A DNA stretch of 64,000 nt from the NCBI RefSeq assembly GCF_001553455.1, contig NZ_BBOX01000001.1, forward strand, positions 62,001-126,000, read 5' to 3'. The translations under genes and the position numbers were made by a program. Under the pieces are notes generated by a model that was not told where the DNA came from, made no database searches, and saw nothing but the letters and a program-made list of their open reading frames with translations. Source of the stretch: Streptomyces hygroscopicus subsp. hygroscopicus. GTDB taxonomy: Bacteria > Actinomycetota > Actinomycetes > Streptomycetales > Streptomycetaceae. The stretch's first letter is position 1. Each line of letters starts with the position of its first letter. Of this stretch, positions 55,347-63,498 are shown piece after piece.

Positions 55347-56597
55347 ATGATCACGGGATCGGGAACACCGTCCTTGCGGGTCCTCATCGCCGGCGGCGGG
55401 GTCGCTGGGCAGGCCCTGGCCTTCTGGCTCACGCGGGGCGGCCACCGGGTGACCGTCGCCGAACGCTTCCCGGCGCTGCGGGCCACTGGCGCGCAGGTCG
55501 ATCTGCGGGGTCAGGGCATCGAGGCCGTCAGGCGGATGGGCCTTCTGGACGCCGTCCGAGGTGCGCTCGTGGACGAGGCGGGTGTCGCCTTGATCGACGC
55601 CCGCGGCAGGGCCAAGGCGACGATCATGGCCAATACCTCCGGAAAGGGCCGCCAGACCCTCACCTCCGAGTACGAGATCATGCGCGGCGACCTGGTGCGC
55701 ATCCTCAACGACGCGACGAAGGACGACACCGAGTACGTCTTCGGTATCAGCGTGGACGGCTTCGAGCAGGACGAGCACAAGGTCGTCGCGCACTTCTCCG
55801 ACGGCTCATCCGGAGAATTCGATCTTCTGGTCGGTGCGGACGGGCAGGGATCACGCATCCGGCAGGCGCTCCTGCCGCAGGGCTTCGACCCGTACTGGCG
55901 CCTCGGCATCCACATGGCCTACTGGTTCATCCCGCGGATAGCCTCCGACAGCAACATCCGGGACACCTACATGGTCCCGGGAGGCCGGCAGATCATGCGG
56001 CGCAGCCACAACCCGGCCGAGACCCAGGTCTACTTCGCGATGCGGGAGGAGTCCGAGGAAGCCTCCGCGATCCACCGCGCGCCCGTCGAGCGCCAGCAGG
56101 ACTTCTGGGCCGGCCGGTTCCGCGACGCCGGCTGGCAGACCGAGCGCTTCGTCGAGGACATGAAGACCAGCCCGTTCTTCTACTCCCAGGAGATCGTCCA
56201 GGTCCGCACCGACACCTGGTCCAAGGGCCGCGTGGTGCTGGCCGGCGACGCCGCGCACTGCGCCTCCCCCTACAGCGGCATGGGCATCTCCGGCGGCCTG
56301 GTCGGCGCCCACGTCCTGGCCGGCGAGATCAACCGCCACCCCGGCGACCTGCCGACCGCCCTGGCGCGCTACGACAGGACGCTTCGGCCCTTCGTCAACA
56401 GGATCCAAGGCGGAGTCAACCCGCGCCTGCTGCGGCTGGGCATGCCGATGACCCAGCGCGCGATCGACGCCGTCCACGCCACCGCCGCGCTCGCCTGCTT
56501 TCTCCGCGTCCCCGAACTCACCGCCCGCTTTTCCGAGGAAGACCGCGGCGGCGCCTGGCAGCTCCCCGCAAACCCGGCACCGATCAGCACCGCCTGA
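55347..56597 (+). CDS. FAD-dependent monooxygenase (TetX-like)
   Basis: A 416-residue class A flavoprotein monooxygenase. It has the FAD dinucleotide fold VLIAGGGVAGQALAFWLTRG, the RGDLVRIL block, the DG motif LLVGADGQGSRIR and the GD motif VVLAGDAAHCASPYSGMG. ATG 55347 follows GGAGC. TetX-type enzymes hydroxylate tetracyclines, and the tetR-like partner with tetO-like sites makes this a plausible tetracycline or polyketide inactivator. The family also covers unrelated aromatic hydroxylases, so substrate is unproven. Confidence 0.88.
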   Translation: MITGSGTPSLRVLIAGGGVAGQALAFWLTRGGHRVTVAERFPALRATGAQVDLRGQGIEAVRRMGLLDAVRGALVDEAGVALIDARGRAKATIMANTSGKGRQTLTSEYEIMRGDLVRILNDATKDDTEYVFGISVDGFEQDEHKVVAHFSDGSSGEFDLLVGADGQGSRIRQALLPQGFDPYWRLGIHMAYWFIPRIASDSNIRDTYMVPGGRQIMRRSHNPAETQVYFAMREESEEASAIHRAPVERQQDFWAGRFRDAGWQTERFVEDMKTSPFFYSQEIVQVRTDTWSKGRVVLAGDAAHCASPYSGMGISGGLVGAHVLAGEINRHPGDLPTALARYDRTLRPFVNRIQGGVNPRLLRLGMPMTQRAIDAVHATAALACFLRVPELTARFSEEDRGGAWQLPANPAPISTA

Positions 56598-57050
56598 AAA
56601 CCCGCCGGGCCAGCAGCAGCCCGGCGGCCGCCCGGCGGCCGCCACGACCAGCACGCAGAACCCACCGACCAGGCACATCGGAGAGGTCACCGAACCGGGA
56701 TCAACGTCGTCCCGCTACCGCTGATTGCCGCTCGGCAAGCCCGGCTCCCGACGTTCACTCCTGCCCGTCGTCGTTCTCGTACAGCTCGGGCGCGTCCGGG
56801 CCGCCCAGCGGGCGCAGTGCGCCGGCGGCCGGGGGGTGGGGGCAGGTACGCACCCGAGCAACCAGGCCGGAACAAGCGGCGAAGGGCCGCCCTGCCGCTG
56901 GGCAAGCGCGTGATACGGCTCCCCCGCCACCGACACCGGCATCCGGTTCGGCAACCATCGACAACCACGGGATCACCGACGCCGTCCCGGCCCGCCGACC
57001 GGCGGGTGAGCCGATGCCGCGGGGCTGGGCACAACGACCGCAGGGCGCAG
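56598..57050. other. Intergenic region, no gene recognised
   Basis: Between the monooxygenase and the convergent FG-GAP gene, no frame carries recognisable protein text. A minus-strand frame ending at 56755 (GGPDAPELYENDDGQE) has an acidic tail that looks coding but no identifiable domain. Confidence 0.4.
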
Positions 57051-58520
57051 TCAGCGGCTGCCCAGCGGCTTGCCGTACTTCTGAGCCGTGGACAGGTTCG
57101 GGAGGCCGAGCGTGCGGGGCGAGAAGGCCGCCGAGCCGTCGGCCGAGCCGCCGCGGAAGAGCCACGCGGCCCCCAGGGATCCATTCTCGCCAGGGGATCC
57201 GACCGTGACATCCGGTACACCGTCGGCGTTGAAGTCGCCCGAGGCGACCGCCGCGCCGAAGGTGTCGCCCGCCTCGGCGACGCCCGGGACACCGGGCGTG
57301 TCCTGGTTCCAGGAAACGGATGTGGCAGCGCCGTCCGCGTCGAGCAGGCCCTGAGCGCTGCCGGAGAGCAGCCAGGCGGCGCCCGCCCCCGCTTCGCTTC
57401 CGATGGCCTCGCCCGGAGCGCCCACGATCAGGTCGTCGCGGCCGTCGCGGTTGACGTCGGCGACCGCGAGGGCGGCACCGAAGCGGTCGCCGTCCTCGGC
57501 CACGCCCGGGACACCCGCCGTGTCCTGGTTGAGAGTCTGGGTGCGGACGCCGAACGGGCCGCTCGCGGGACTCCCGTAGTGGAGGTGGATGCCGCCCCCC
57601 TTGGCGAGTTCTTCGGGGCCGCACGGGTCGTCGATGTTCTCATCGGCGATCTCACGGCACTCGCCGAGGGCCAGGTCGTCGTGGCCGTCGCCGTCGAAGT
57701 CGCCGGCGGCCAGGGCGGTCACGCCGGTGTTGTCCGTGTTCCAGAAGTTGGCCATCTCCGACCGGTCGGCGTCCCACTTCCACAGCCGCACGTGGGACTG
57801 GGTGTTGGGGCTGCCCGCGGTCCAGTACGCCACGGCCAGGTCGTCGCGGCCGTCGCTGTCGAAGTCGCCGGTGGCCAGGACGGGGGCGCGGCCGCCCATG
57901 GGGGCGGCGACGACGGTGGTGATCATGCTGTCTTCACCCTGGATGACACGAGCGACGACCTTGTCCCTGCCGCCGATCACGATCTCCTTGTTGTCGCCAC
58001 CGGTCAGCTCGGCCGCCGCGACCGAGGTGCCGTACGCGGCCGACGGCGACGGCCCGGTCAGGACCGTCGCCCCCGGTCCCGGCCCGTCCGTCGAGCCGCC
58101 TATGGCGATGACCATGCCCGCGTCCGTACCGCGGTCGGTGACGTCCTCACCAGGGACACCGACGAGCAGTTCCGCGATGCCGTCGCCGTTGAGGTCCACC
58201 AGGGCCACGGACGCGCCGAAGCGGTCGCCCGCCTCCGGGGTACCGGGAACCTCGGGCGTGGCCTGGGTGACACGGATGCTTCCGTGTGCGCCGACGCCCT
58301 TCGGGCCGCCCCAGACGACGTTCACATACCCCGCCTTGGCCTGACCGCCGACGGTCCCGTCCGGGACGCCGACGGCGAGATCCGCGTAGCCGTCGCCGTT
58401 GAAGTCGCTCGTGGCGCTACGGGGTGCGGCGGCGGTGGCGCCGGGCGGGAACACGAACCCGGCGGCGGCCACAGCACCGGCCGCCATGGCGTACGTCAGG
58501 ATGCGGCAGCTGTGCGGCAC
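57051..58520 (-). CDS. Secreted FG-GAP (integrin alpha-like) repeat protein
   Basis: A 489-residue exported protein. A signal peptide (YAMAAGAVAAAGFVFPPGAT, cleavage near TAAAP) is followed by about seven FG-GAP/VCBS repeats, each with a calcium-loop DxNxDGxxD: DFNGDGYADLAVG, DLNGDGIAELLVG, DFDSDGRDDLAVA, DFDGDGHDDLALG, DVNRDGRDDLIVG, DFNADGVPDVTVG. It should fold as a beta-propeller outside the cell. Such Streptomyces proteins are common but uncharacterised. It stands alone with its own promoter region upstream. Confidence 0.9.
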   Translation of the reverse strand: MPHSCRILTYAMAAGAVAAAGFVFPPGATAAAPRSATSDFNGDGYADLAVGVPDGTVGGQAKAGYVNVVWGGPKGVGAHGSIRVTQATPEVPGTPEAGDRFGASVALVDLNGDGIAELLVGVPGEDVTDRGTDAGMVIAIGGSTDGPGPGATVLTGPSPSAAYGTSVAAAELTGGDNKEIVIGGRDKVVARVIQGEDSMITTVVAAPMGGRAPVLATGDFDSDGRDDLAVAYWTAGSPNTQSHVRLWKWDADRSEMANFWNTDNTGVTALAAGDFDGDGHDDLALGECREIADENIDDPCGPEELAKGGGIHLHYGSPASGPFGVRTQTLNQDTAGVPGVAEDGDRFGAALAVADVNRDGRDDLIVGAPGEAIGSEAGAGAAWLLSGSAQGLLDADGAATSVSWNQDTPGVPGVAEAGDTFGAAVASGDFNADGVPDVTVGSPGENGSLGAAWLFRGGSADGSAAFSPRTLGLPNLSTAQKYGKPLGSR

Positions 58521-59086
58521 AGAAGGCTCCCACTCGGTCGACAGGTGCGGGTTATCCGGTGTGACCCTCGAAGGGCGGAGCTGGTTGTACGGAATCCACC
58601 GTCAGTTGGCGCCGCATTCATGGTTAGGTGGCGCCGGGTCAGCGGCGGGCGGGCCTTCGGTCCGAGCGGACCCGGAAGGGCGTAGCCGATGGCATCGGCC
58701 CGCGTGAACGCGGACGGCTGCGAAGGATCCACGTCCGTGTCCTCCTTCGATTGACGACGTGCGGTGACGGCGTGGTCGTGAACGAGGCGGTCCGCGCGGC
58801 GTAGGACCTACGTGCTGTGGCTGCTCGCCGACTTCTTCGACTGCCTGGCCGAAGAACCCGGCGCCACCGACCGGCTCCCGCCGGTCCCGGCCTCCCCGCA
58901 GGGCGCGGGTGGCGGGTCGCCGGTTTCCGAGCCGGGCGGGGCACCCGGGACCGTTCGGGACACCCGGGACCGTTCGGGTGCAGGGGCAGGGCAGCGCAGG
59001 TGGGTGCCGGCTCGGTCCCCGGTGCCACCGTAACCTGGCCTTCTGCCACACCCACGGCCCCACACGGAAGCGAGGGAACACACCCC
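58521..59086. other. Divergent promoter region with short tandem repeat
   Basis: No gene is supported here. A 19-bp unit (CACCCGGGACCGTTCGGGA) is repeated at 58942-58960 and 58961-58978. The region separates the FG-GAP gene (minus) and the SnoaL-like gene (plus). Confidence 0.45.
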
Positions 59087-59494
59087 ATGACCGATCTCGA
59101 CCTCGAGGACCGGTATCGCGGGTACCTCATGTGCCTGAACGAGCGGCGCTTCCCCGACCTTTCGGAGTTCGTGCACAACCCCGTGGTGCACAACGACCGG
59201 ACGCTGAGCATCACCGAGTTCCAGGATCTGCTGCGCCGCGACGCGGCGGAGATTCCCGACCTGCACTACGCGATCGAGCGGCTCGTCGTCCAAGGCGAGC
59301 AGGTGGCGTGCCGCATCCGGTTCGACTGCACGCCCGCGGCGAGCTTCCGCGGCATACCGCCCACCGGCCGGCCGATCTCGTTCGTCGAGCACGTCTTCTA
59401 TCGCTACCGGGACGGCAGGATCGCAGAGATCTGGTCCCTGATCGACATGGAGACGATCCGCGAACAGCTCACCCCCGGCCACCCCGACCGGTAG
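59087..59494 (+). CDS. SnoaL-like (NTF2 superfamily) ester cyclase family protein
   Basis: A 135-residue protein of the NTF2-like fold: LEDRYRGYLMCLNERRFPDL, the HNDRTLSITEFQDLL block, and a C-terminal SFVEHVFYRYRDGRIAEIWS strand typical of SnoaL/ester-cyclase proteins. Members include polyketide cyclases, but most have unknown substrates. ATG 59087 is preceded by CGAGGGAA at a workable distance. No polyketide genes are close, so it is not part of a visible biosynthetic cluster. Confidence 0.85.
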   Translation: MTDLDLEDRYRGYLMCLNERRFPDLSEFVHNPVVHNDRTLSITEFQDLLRRDAAEIPDLHYAIERLVVQGEQVACRIRFDCTPAASFRGIPPTGRPISFVEHVFYRYRDGRIAEIWSLIDMETIREQLTPGHPDR

Positions 59495-59723
59495 GGGCGC
59501 GGCGCGGACTGCGGCCGCGTCGCATGCGGCGCCACGCGGTTCCTGCGCCGGGCACTCCCGCCGCGCCCTCGTCGGCCGACGCATGCAACCCGGCGCCACG
59601 GTACCGCCGGTCACCAGCCACCGGGACCGGATCGCCTTGGGCGCGGGGCGGATCAGCAGCACACGGCGAGGCCGGCGGGCGTCAGCCCGGACCGGCCCCG
59701 TGGACCCGCGGCCGACGGCGCTC

Positions 59724-60776
59724 TCATTCCGGCCGGGCCGCGGCGCCGACCGTGTGCAGGTGCCGCATTCCTTGCCGGTAGGAGTCGAGCAGCCCGGTCT
59801 CGGCGTACAACACTCCGAGGTCGCGGCAGTGTTCCCGGACCAGAGGCTGTACGAGCCTGAGGTGGGGCCTGGGCATGCTCGGGAAGAGATGGTGCTCGAT
59901 CTGGTAGTTCAGCCCGCCCAGGAGCCAGTCCGTGACCGGCCCGCCACGGACGTTCCGCGAGGTCAGGACCTGGCGGCGCAGATGACCCCAGCGCTCGCCC
60001 GCCGGGTCGGGCATGTCCATGCCCTTGTGGTTGGGCGCGAAGGCCATCCCCAGGTGGAGCCCGAAGAGCGCCTGATGGAGCAGTGCGAACGCGACGGCCT
60101 TGCCCACCGGCAGGCAGGTGAGCAGCAGGGCGGCGTAACCGGCCGCGTGCAGCGCCAGCAGCGCGCCCTCGACCACCCGCTCGCGCGCCGGCTGCCGCCG
60201 CAGGTGCTGGACGCTGCTCACCTTCAGGGCGATGCCTTCGAGGAGCAGCATCGGAAAGAACAGCCGGGCCTGGTGGCGGGTGACCCAGCGGACCAATCCC
60301 CGGCGCGCAGCGGCCTGCTCCGCGGTCCACACGAGTGCGCCGGCACCGACGTCCGGGTCCTTCTCGATGTGGTTGGGGTTGGCGTGGTGCCGGTTGTGCT
60401 TGTCGTTCCACCATGCGTAGCTCATGCCCAGGAGCAGATTGCCGTGGAGGAGTCCGATGGCGCGGTTCGCCCGGCGGCCGGCGGCGATCTGCGCGTGCCC
60501 GGCGTCGTGGCCGATGTAGGCGGTACGGGCGGACAGGACGGCGAGCGGCACGGCGAGCGGCAGCGTCCACCAGGTGTCCCCGGCGAGGACGAACCCTGTC
60601 ACCACAGCGGCCAGGGCGAGGAAGTTCACGGTGATCATCCGCAGGTACCAGCCCCTGCGACGCTCCAGCAGTCCCTGTCCTTTGACCTTCCGCAGCAGGG
60701 GGGTGAACTCACTCCCCTGCTGCGCGGTGGCGCCGACGGGCGCGGCGGACATGGAAGGCGGGGCGGTCTGAGACAT
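59724..60776 (-). CDS. Membrane fatty acid desaturase
   Basis: A 350-residue membrane-bound desaturase with the three histidine boxes of the acyl-lipid group: HDAGH (90-94), HNRHH (127-131) and QIEHH (about 300). The QIEHH form is typical of front-end/delta-6-like desaturases. Hydrophobic segments flank the boxes (ITVNFLALAAVVTGFVLAG; AGYAALLLTCLP). It inserts a double bond into membrane acyl chains using O2 and a ferredoxin/cytochrome donor. The reading frame is open far upstream, but ATG 60776 gives the family-like N-terminus. Confidence 0.9.
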   Translation of the reverse strand: MSQTAPPSMSAAPVGATAQQGSEFTPLLRKVKGQGLLERRRGWYLRMITVNFLALAAVVTGFVLAGDTWWTLPLAVPLAVLSARTAYIGHDAGHAQIAAGRRANRAIGLLHGNLLLGMSYAWWNDKHNRHHANPNHIEKDPDVGAGALVWTAEQAAARRGLVRWVTRHQARLFFPMLLLEGIALKVSSVQHLRRQPARERVVEGALLALHAAGYAALLLTCLPVGKAVAFALLHQALFGLHLGMAFAPNHKGMDMPDPAGERWGHLRRQVLTSRNVRGGPVTDWLLGGLNYQIEHHLFPSMPRPHLRLVQPLVREHCRDLGVLYAETGLLDSYRQGMRHLHTVGAAARPE

Positions 60777-61327
60777 GGAGGACTCCGGTCCTGAAGCGGT
60801 CAGCAAGGCTTTGACCTGCTTAAACGTACGGACTGGGAACGCGCGGCACCATGGCGTCAACACCCCGGCCGCACGGGGGCCAGCCCCACGATCCCGAAGG
60901 GGGTCAGCGACACCCCGCCCCGGCCTCCGGGAGACCACCACGCCGGAAGCGCCCGGGTCGCGCCGCGCAGGAACCGCTCCCGTGGCGCCGCGCCAAGGCG
61001 GGGCGGTGCGCGAGTGGACGCTGTCCGGGCGGTGGTGGCCCGCGATGTGGTCGCCTCCGAAGTCGGCGGCCGCGCCCGGTGCGACGGCGTCCTGACCACG
61101 TGCGTACCGGGACTGGTGGAGCGGCCGTCGGCCGGGGCCCGGGCCAGAACCATGGTGGCGAACTGCTCGCGGCCCTCCCGGTGCCCGAGGACATCGGGGG
61201 TGCGGGGGCTCCTCCCCGCGCCTGCCCGGCCGCGGCTCTTCGCCCCAGGTGCTCGTGGGCTCAATCAGCGGCATACGCGCGTGGACGGACGACCGCACCG
61301 GCCATGCCGCATGGCTAACCTGGCGGG
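60777..61327. other. Intergenic region between divergent genes
   Basis: No gene is recognised in this 550-bp stretch. A less G+C-rich patch at about 60805-60835 just upstream of the desaturase is the likely promoter area. Confidence 0.4.
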
Positions 61328-61777
61328 ATGGAAGCGATTCTGGTGAGCGCGTGTCTGCGCGGGGTGCCATGCCGGTTCGACGGCCGCCACAAGGCGTCGC
61401 CGGAATGCGAGGAGGCGGTGGCCGGTCGCGCGGTCGCCTCCTTCTGCCCGGAGGTCGCGGGCGGGCTCGCGACGCCGCGGAGACCTGCGGAGCTCGTGGG
61501 CGGTGACGGGCACGACGTGCTCGACGGGACGGCGCGGGTGGTCGAAGACACCGGACGTGACGTGACAGAGGCTTTCGTGGCCGGAGCACGGCGCGCGCTT
61601 GCGGCGGCGAGGCAGGCAGGCTGCACGGAGGCGCTGCTGATGCCGCGCAGTCCCTCGTGCGGACGGGGTGTGGTGTACGACGGATCGTTCGCCGGGGAAC
61701 TGGTGCCGGGAGACGGGGTGACGGCGGCCCTGCTCGAGCGGAACGGGATCGCCGTGCGGTCCGCACCCGGCGTGTGA
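61328..61777 (+). CDS. DUF523 family protein
   Basis: A 149-residue protein with the fixed-cysteine pattern of DUF523: VSACLRGVPCRFDGRHK near the start, FCPEVAGGLATPRRPAEL in the middle and PRSPSCGRGVVYDGSF near the end. The cysteines suggest metal or sulfur chemistry, but the family function is unknown. It stands alone with a hairpin terminator downstream. Confidence 0.9.
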   Translation: MEAILVSACLRGVPCRFDGRHKASPECEEAVAGRAVASFCPEVAGGLATPRRPAELVGGDGHDVLDGTARVVEDTGRDVTEAFVAGARRALAAARQAGCTEALLMPRSPSCGRGVVYDGSFAGELVPGDGVTAALLERNGIAVRSAPGV

Positions 61778-61919
61778 AGTCGTCTGTCCCGGCGACCCGG
61801 TGCCCGCCTCCCGCACGGCGGGAACCACAGGACGCGGCGGCGGAAGGTGCCGGAAGCGCGGGAGACCCTGGCCGTGGGACGGGGTTCGCCCGGTCGGCCA
61901 TGCGCCCGTCGCGCCGGCG

Positions 61920-61959
61920 GGCAACCTCGCCGGTGACAAGGACCACCGGCGAGGTTGCC
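61920..61959. terminator. Hairpin terminator between convergent genes
   Basis: A perfect 16-bp stem (GGCAACCTCGCCGGTG at 61920-61935, complement at 61944-61959) with an 8-base loop lies between DUF523 and the convergent TetR gene. The rest of 61778-62229 has no recognised gene. Confidence 0.8.
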
Positions 61960-62229
61960 GATTGCGCGGCCACCGGGGACCACGCGTGCGCGCACGGGAT
62001 CACCCGCATGCCGCGCCCGGAACGCAGAGCCACCGGTGCCGGCTCCGGGCGGTGGCCGCCCAGTTCCCGCCAAGCCGCCGGCCTGTGCACCACCTCTCTG
62101 AACAGGTGAAACCGGCCGTCTGCCCGGCATGCCCGCCCCGACCGGCACCTCCGCCTGTCACGATCCCCGACAGCGCCAGGTACTCGGCAACTACGCGTCC
62201 ACGGGCCCGGCCGGCGGCCCCACGGGCCG

Positions 62230-62862
62230 TCAGCCCTGCCGTAGGGCGGCGGTGATGTAGGAGCGGAGGAACTGGTGCTTGCTGCCGGTGTCCGGCTGGC
62301 CGGCGATGTTGGTGATGCGGTCGTCGAAGGCGCTTTGGGTCAGTGCCCCCACGGAGAACAGGTAGGCCCAGGCGTGAAAACCCGGCGGCCGACCGGGCAG
62401 GATCCGCTCGAGGGCGGCGACGAAGGCCCGCGCCAGCGGGTCGAACAGCTCGGCGATGATGTCGCGTTCCTGGCTCGACGGGTCCGAGGCCTCCCGGAGC
62501 ACCAGCCGGGCGAACCAGACGTCGGCGGGGTCGTCGTGCAGCGCGAGCACCGGATCGATGAAGGCGGAGACGAGCTGATCGAGCGCGTCCGGGGCCGTGG
62601 GGTCGCGCAGCGCCTCGAGGCGGGCCAGGCGCTCTTCGTTCACGTACTGCCGCGCTTCGAAGATCCCCCGGTAGAGCCGGTCCTTGGTCTTGAAGTGGTA
62701 GACGACGAGCGACAGCCCGACCCCCGCGGCGTCGGCGACCTGCCGCATCGTCGTCCCGTGGTAGCCGTTGCGGGCGAAGACCCGCTCGCCTGCCCTGAGG
62801 ATCTGCTCCGCGCGGCCGGGGGGCGGCTTCCGCGTGGCCGTGGCGCTCCGTGCCGTCGTCAC
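62230..62862 (-). CDS. TetR/AcrR family regulator
   Basis: A 210-residue TetR regulator. The HTH region is ILRAGERVFARNGYHGTTMR then QVADAAGVGLSLVVYHFKTK, and a C-terminal domain (VWFARLVLREASDPSSQERD) of the TetR_C_13/CecR-like style follows. The GTG at 62862 is chosen because GGAAGGAG precedes it; in-frame codons upstream are inside the promoter. It is divergent from the gene set ending in an amidohydrolase, and the perfect palindrome at 62938-62957 is its likely operator. Confidence 0.9.
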   Translation of the reverse strand: MTTARSATATRKPPPGRAEQILRAGERVFARNGYHGTTMRQVADAAGVGLSLVVYHFKTKDRLYRGIFEARQYVNEERLARLEALRDPTAPDALDQLVSAFIDPVLALHDDPADVWFARLVLREASDPSSQERDIIAELFDPLARAFVAALERILPGRPPGFHAWAYLFSVGALTQSAFDDRITNIAGQPDTGSKHQFLRSYITAALRQG

Positions 62863-62927
62863 TCGGCTCTCCTTCCTCTGCCCATCGGGCCCCCACGTTA
62901 CTGGCCGGGGGCCGGGCCCGTCCGGCC

Positions 62928-62957
62928 TTGACGCACTGACTGTACGTACGTACAGTC
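62928..62957 (+). promoter_or_regulatory. Promoter overlapped by a perfect 20-bp palindrome
   Basis: TTGACG (62928-62933) and TACAGT (62951-62956) are spaced by 17 bp, a sigma-70-type promoter reading right. GACTGTACGTACGTACAGTC (62938-62957) is a perfect palindrome covering the spacer and -10 box. Repressor binding here would block the rightward promoter; the site is 75 bp from the TetR start. Confidence 0.75.
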
Positions 62958-63026
62958 GCAGAACATCGAGGTCGGGGCAACCTCGGAACACGCGGCCAGG
63001 GCACACCGGCGTGCGGAAGGAGCGTG

Positions 63027-63488
63027 ATGAGCCAGACGAGGAAACGGGCCCCTGGAGGGACCGCGCTCCCCACGGTGGTCAAGGCCGGGACGGCGGACTT
63101 TGCGGGAGAGCGACCGAGCCCGCCCACACACCACCGGGCACCTCAGGGAGCGTCTGCTCCCCCGCACCCCCCGGTCCGGCGACCTGTCCGCGCCGCGCGA
63201 CCTGCCCTGCCCGGCCGCCTGTCCGCGCCGCGCGACCGGCCGAGGGAGAACCCGGAGCCCGACGCGCGGGAGGTCCGGGACGCGCTGGTGGGCAGCCCGC
63301 GCCGGTGTACCGGCTCCGCGGCCCCGGTCCGCGGCATCTCGCCGCGGCCGCATGGCCCCGCGCCGGTACCCCGGCGGAAAAGCGGTCGTGGTCCGCGGTC
63401 GTGCGACGGGCACGACGCCGTACCGCCGGGCCCGGTGCCGGCCGCCCGGGCGGGCAAGCGCGGATCCGGCGCGGGACCCAACCCCTGA
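63027..63488 (+). CDS. Hypothetical reading frame, possibly decayed ferredoxin-like (2Fe-2S) domain
   Basis: ATG 63027 has a good ribosome site (GGAAGGAG) and is the first start after the palindromic promoter. The 153-residue product is Pro/Arg/Gly-rich and looks poorly folded. One stretch, EVRDALVGSPRRCTGSAAPV, resembles the RDALVGNLCRCTGYxxIV box of [2Fe-2S] subunits of molybdenum hydroxylases, but with the first Cys replaced. This may be a degenerated gene or chance. It ends 10 bp before the amidohydrolase start. Confidence 0.3.
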   Translation: MSQTRKRAPGGTALPTVVKAGTADFAGERPSPPTHHRAPQGASAPPHPPVRRPVRAARPALPGRLSAPRDRPRENPEPDAREVRDALVGSPRRCTGSAAPVRGISPRPHGPAPVPRRKSGRGPRSCDGHDAVPPGPVPAARAGKRGSGAGPNP

Positions 63489-63498
63489 GAGAGGACCG

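Noticed and set aside
59087..59494. Polyketide cyclase of a biosynthetic cluster
   Set aside because: The protein has the SnoaL-like fold, but no polyketide synthase or tailoring genes are in the neighbourhood.
60777..62093. N-terminal extension of the desaturase frame over 1.3 kb
   Set aside because: The frame is open by chance; the text upstream of ATG 60776 is Arg/Pro-rich and unlike any desaturase, and it covers the real DUF523 gene on the other strand.
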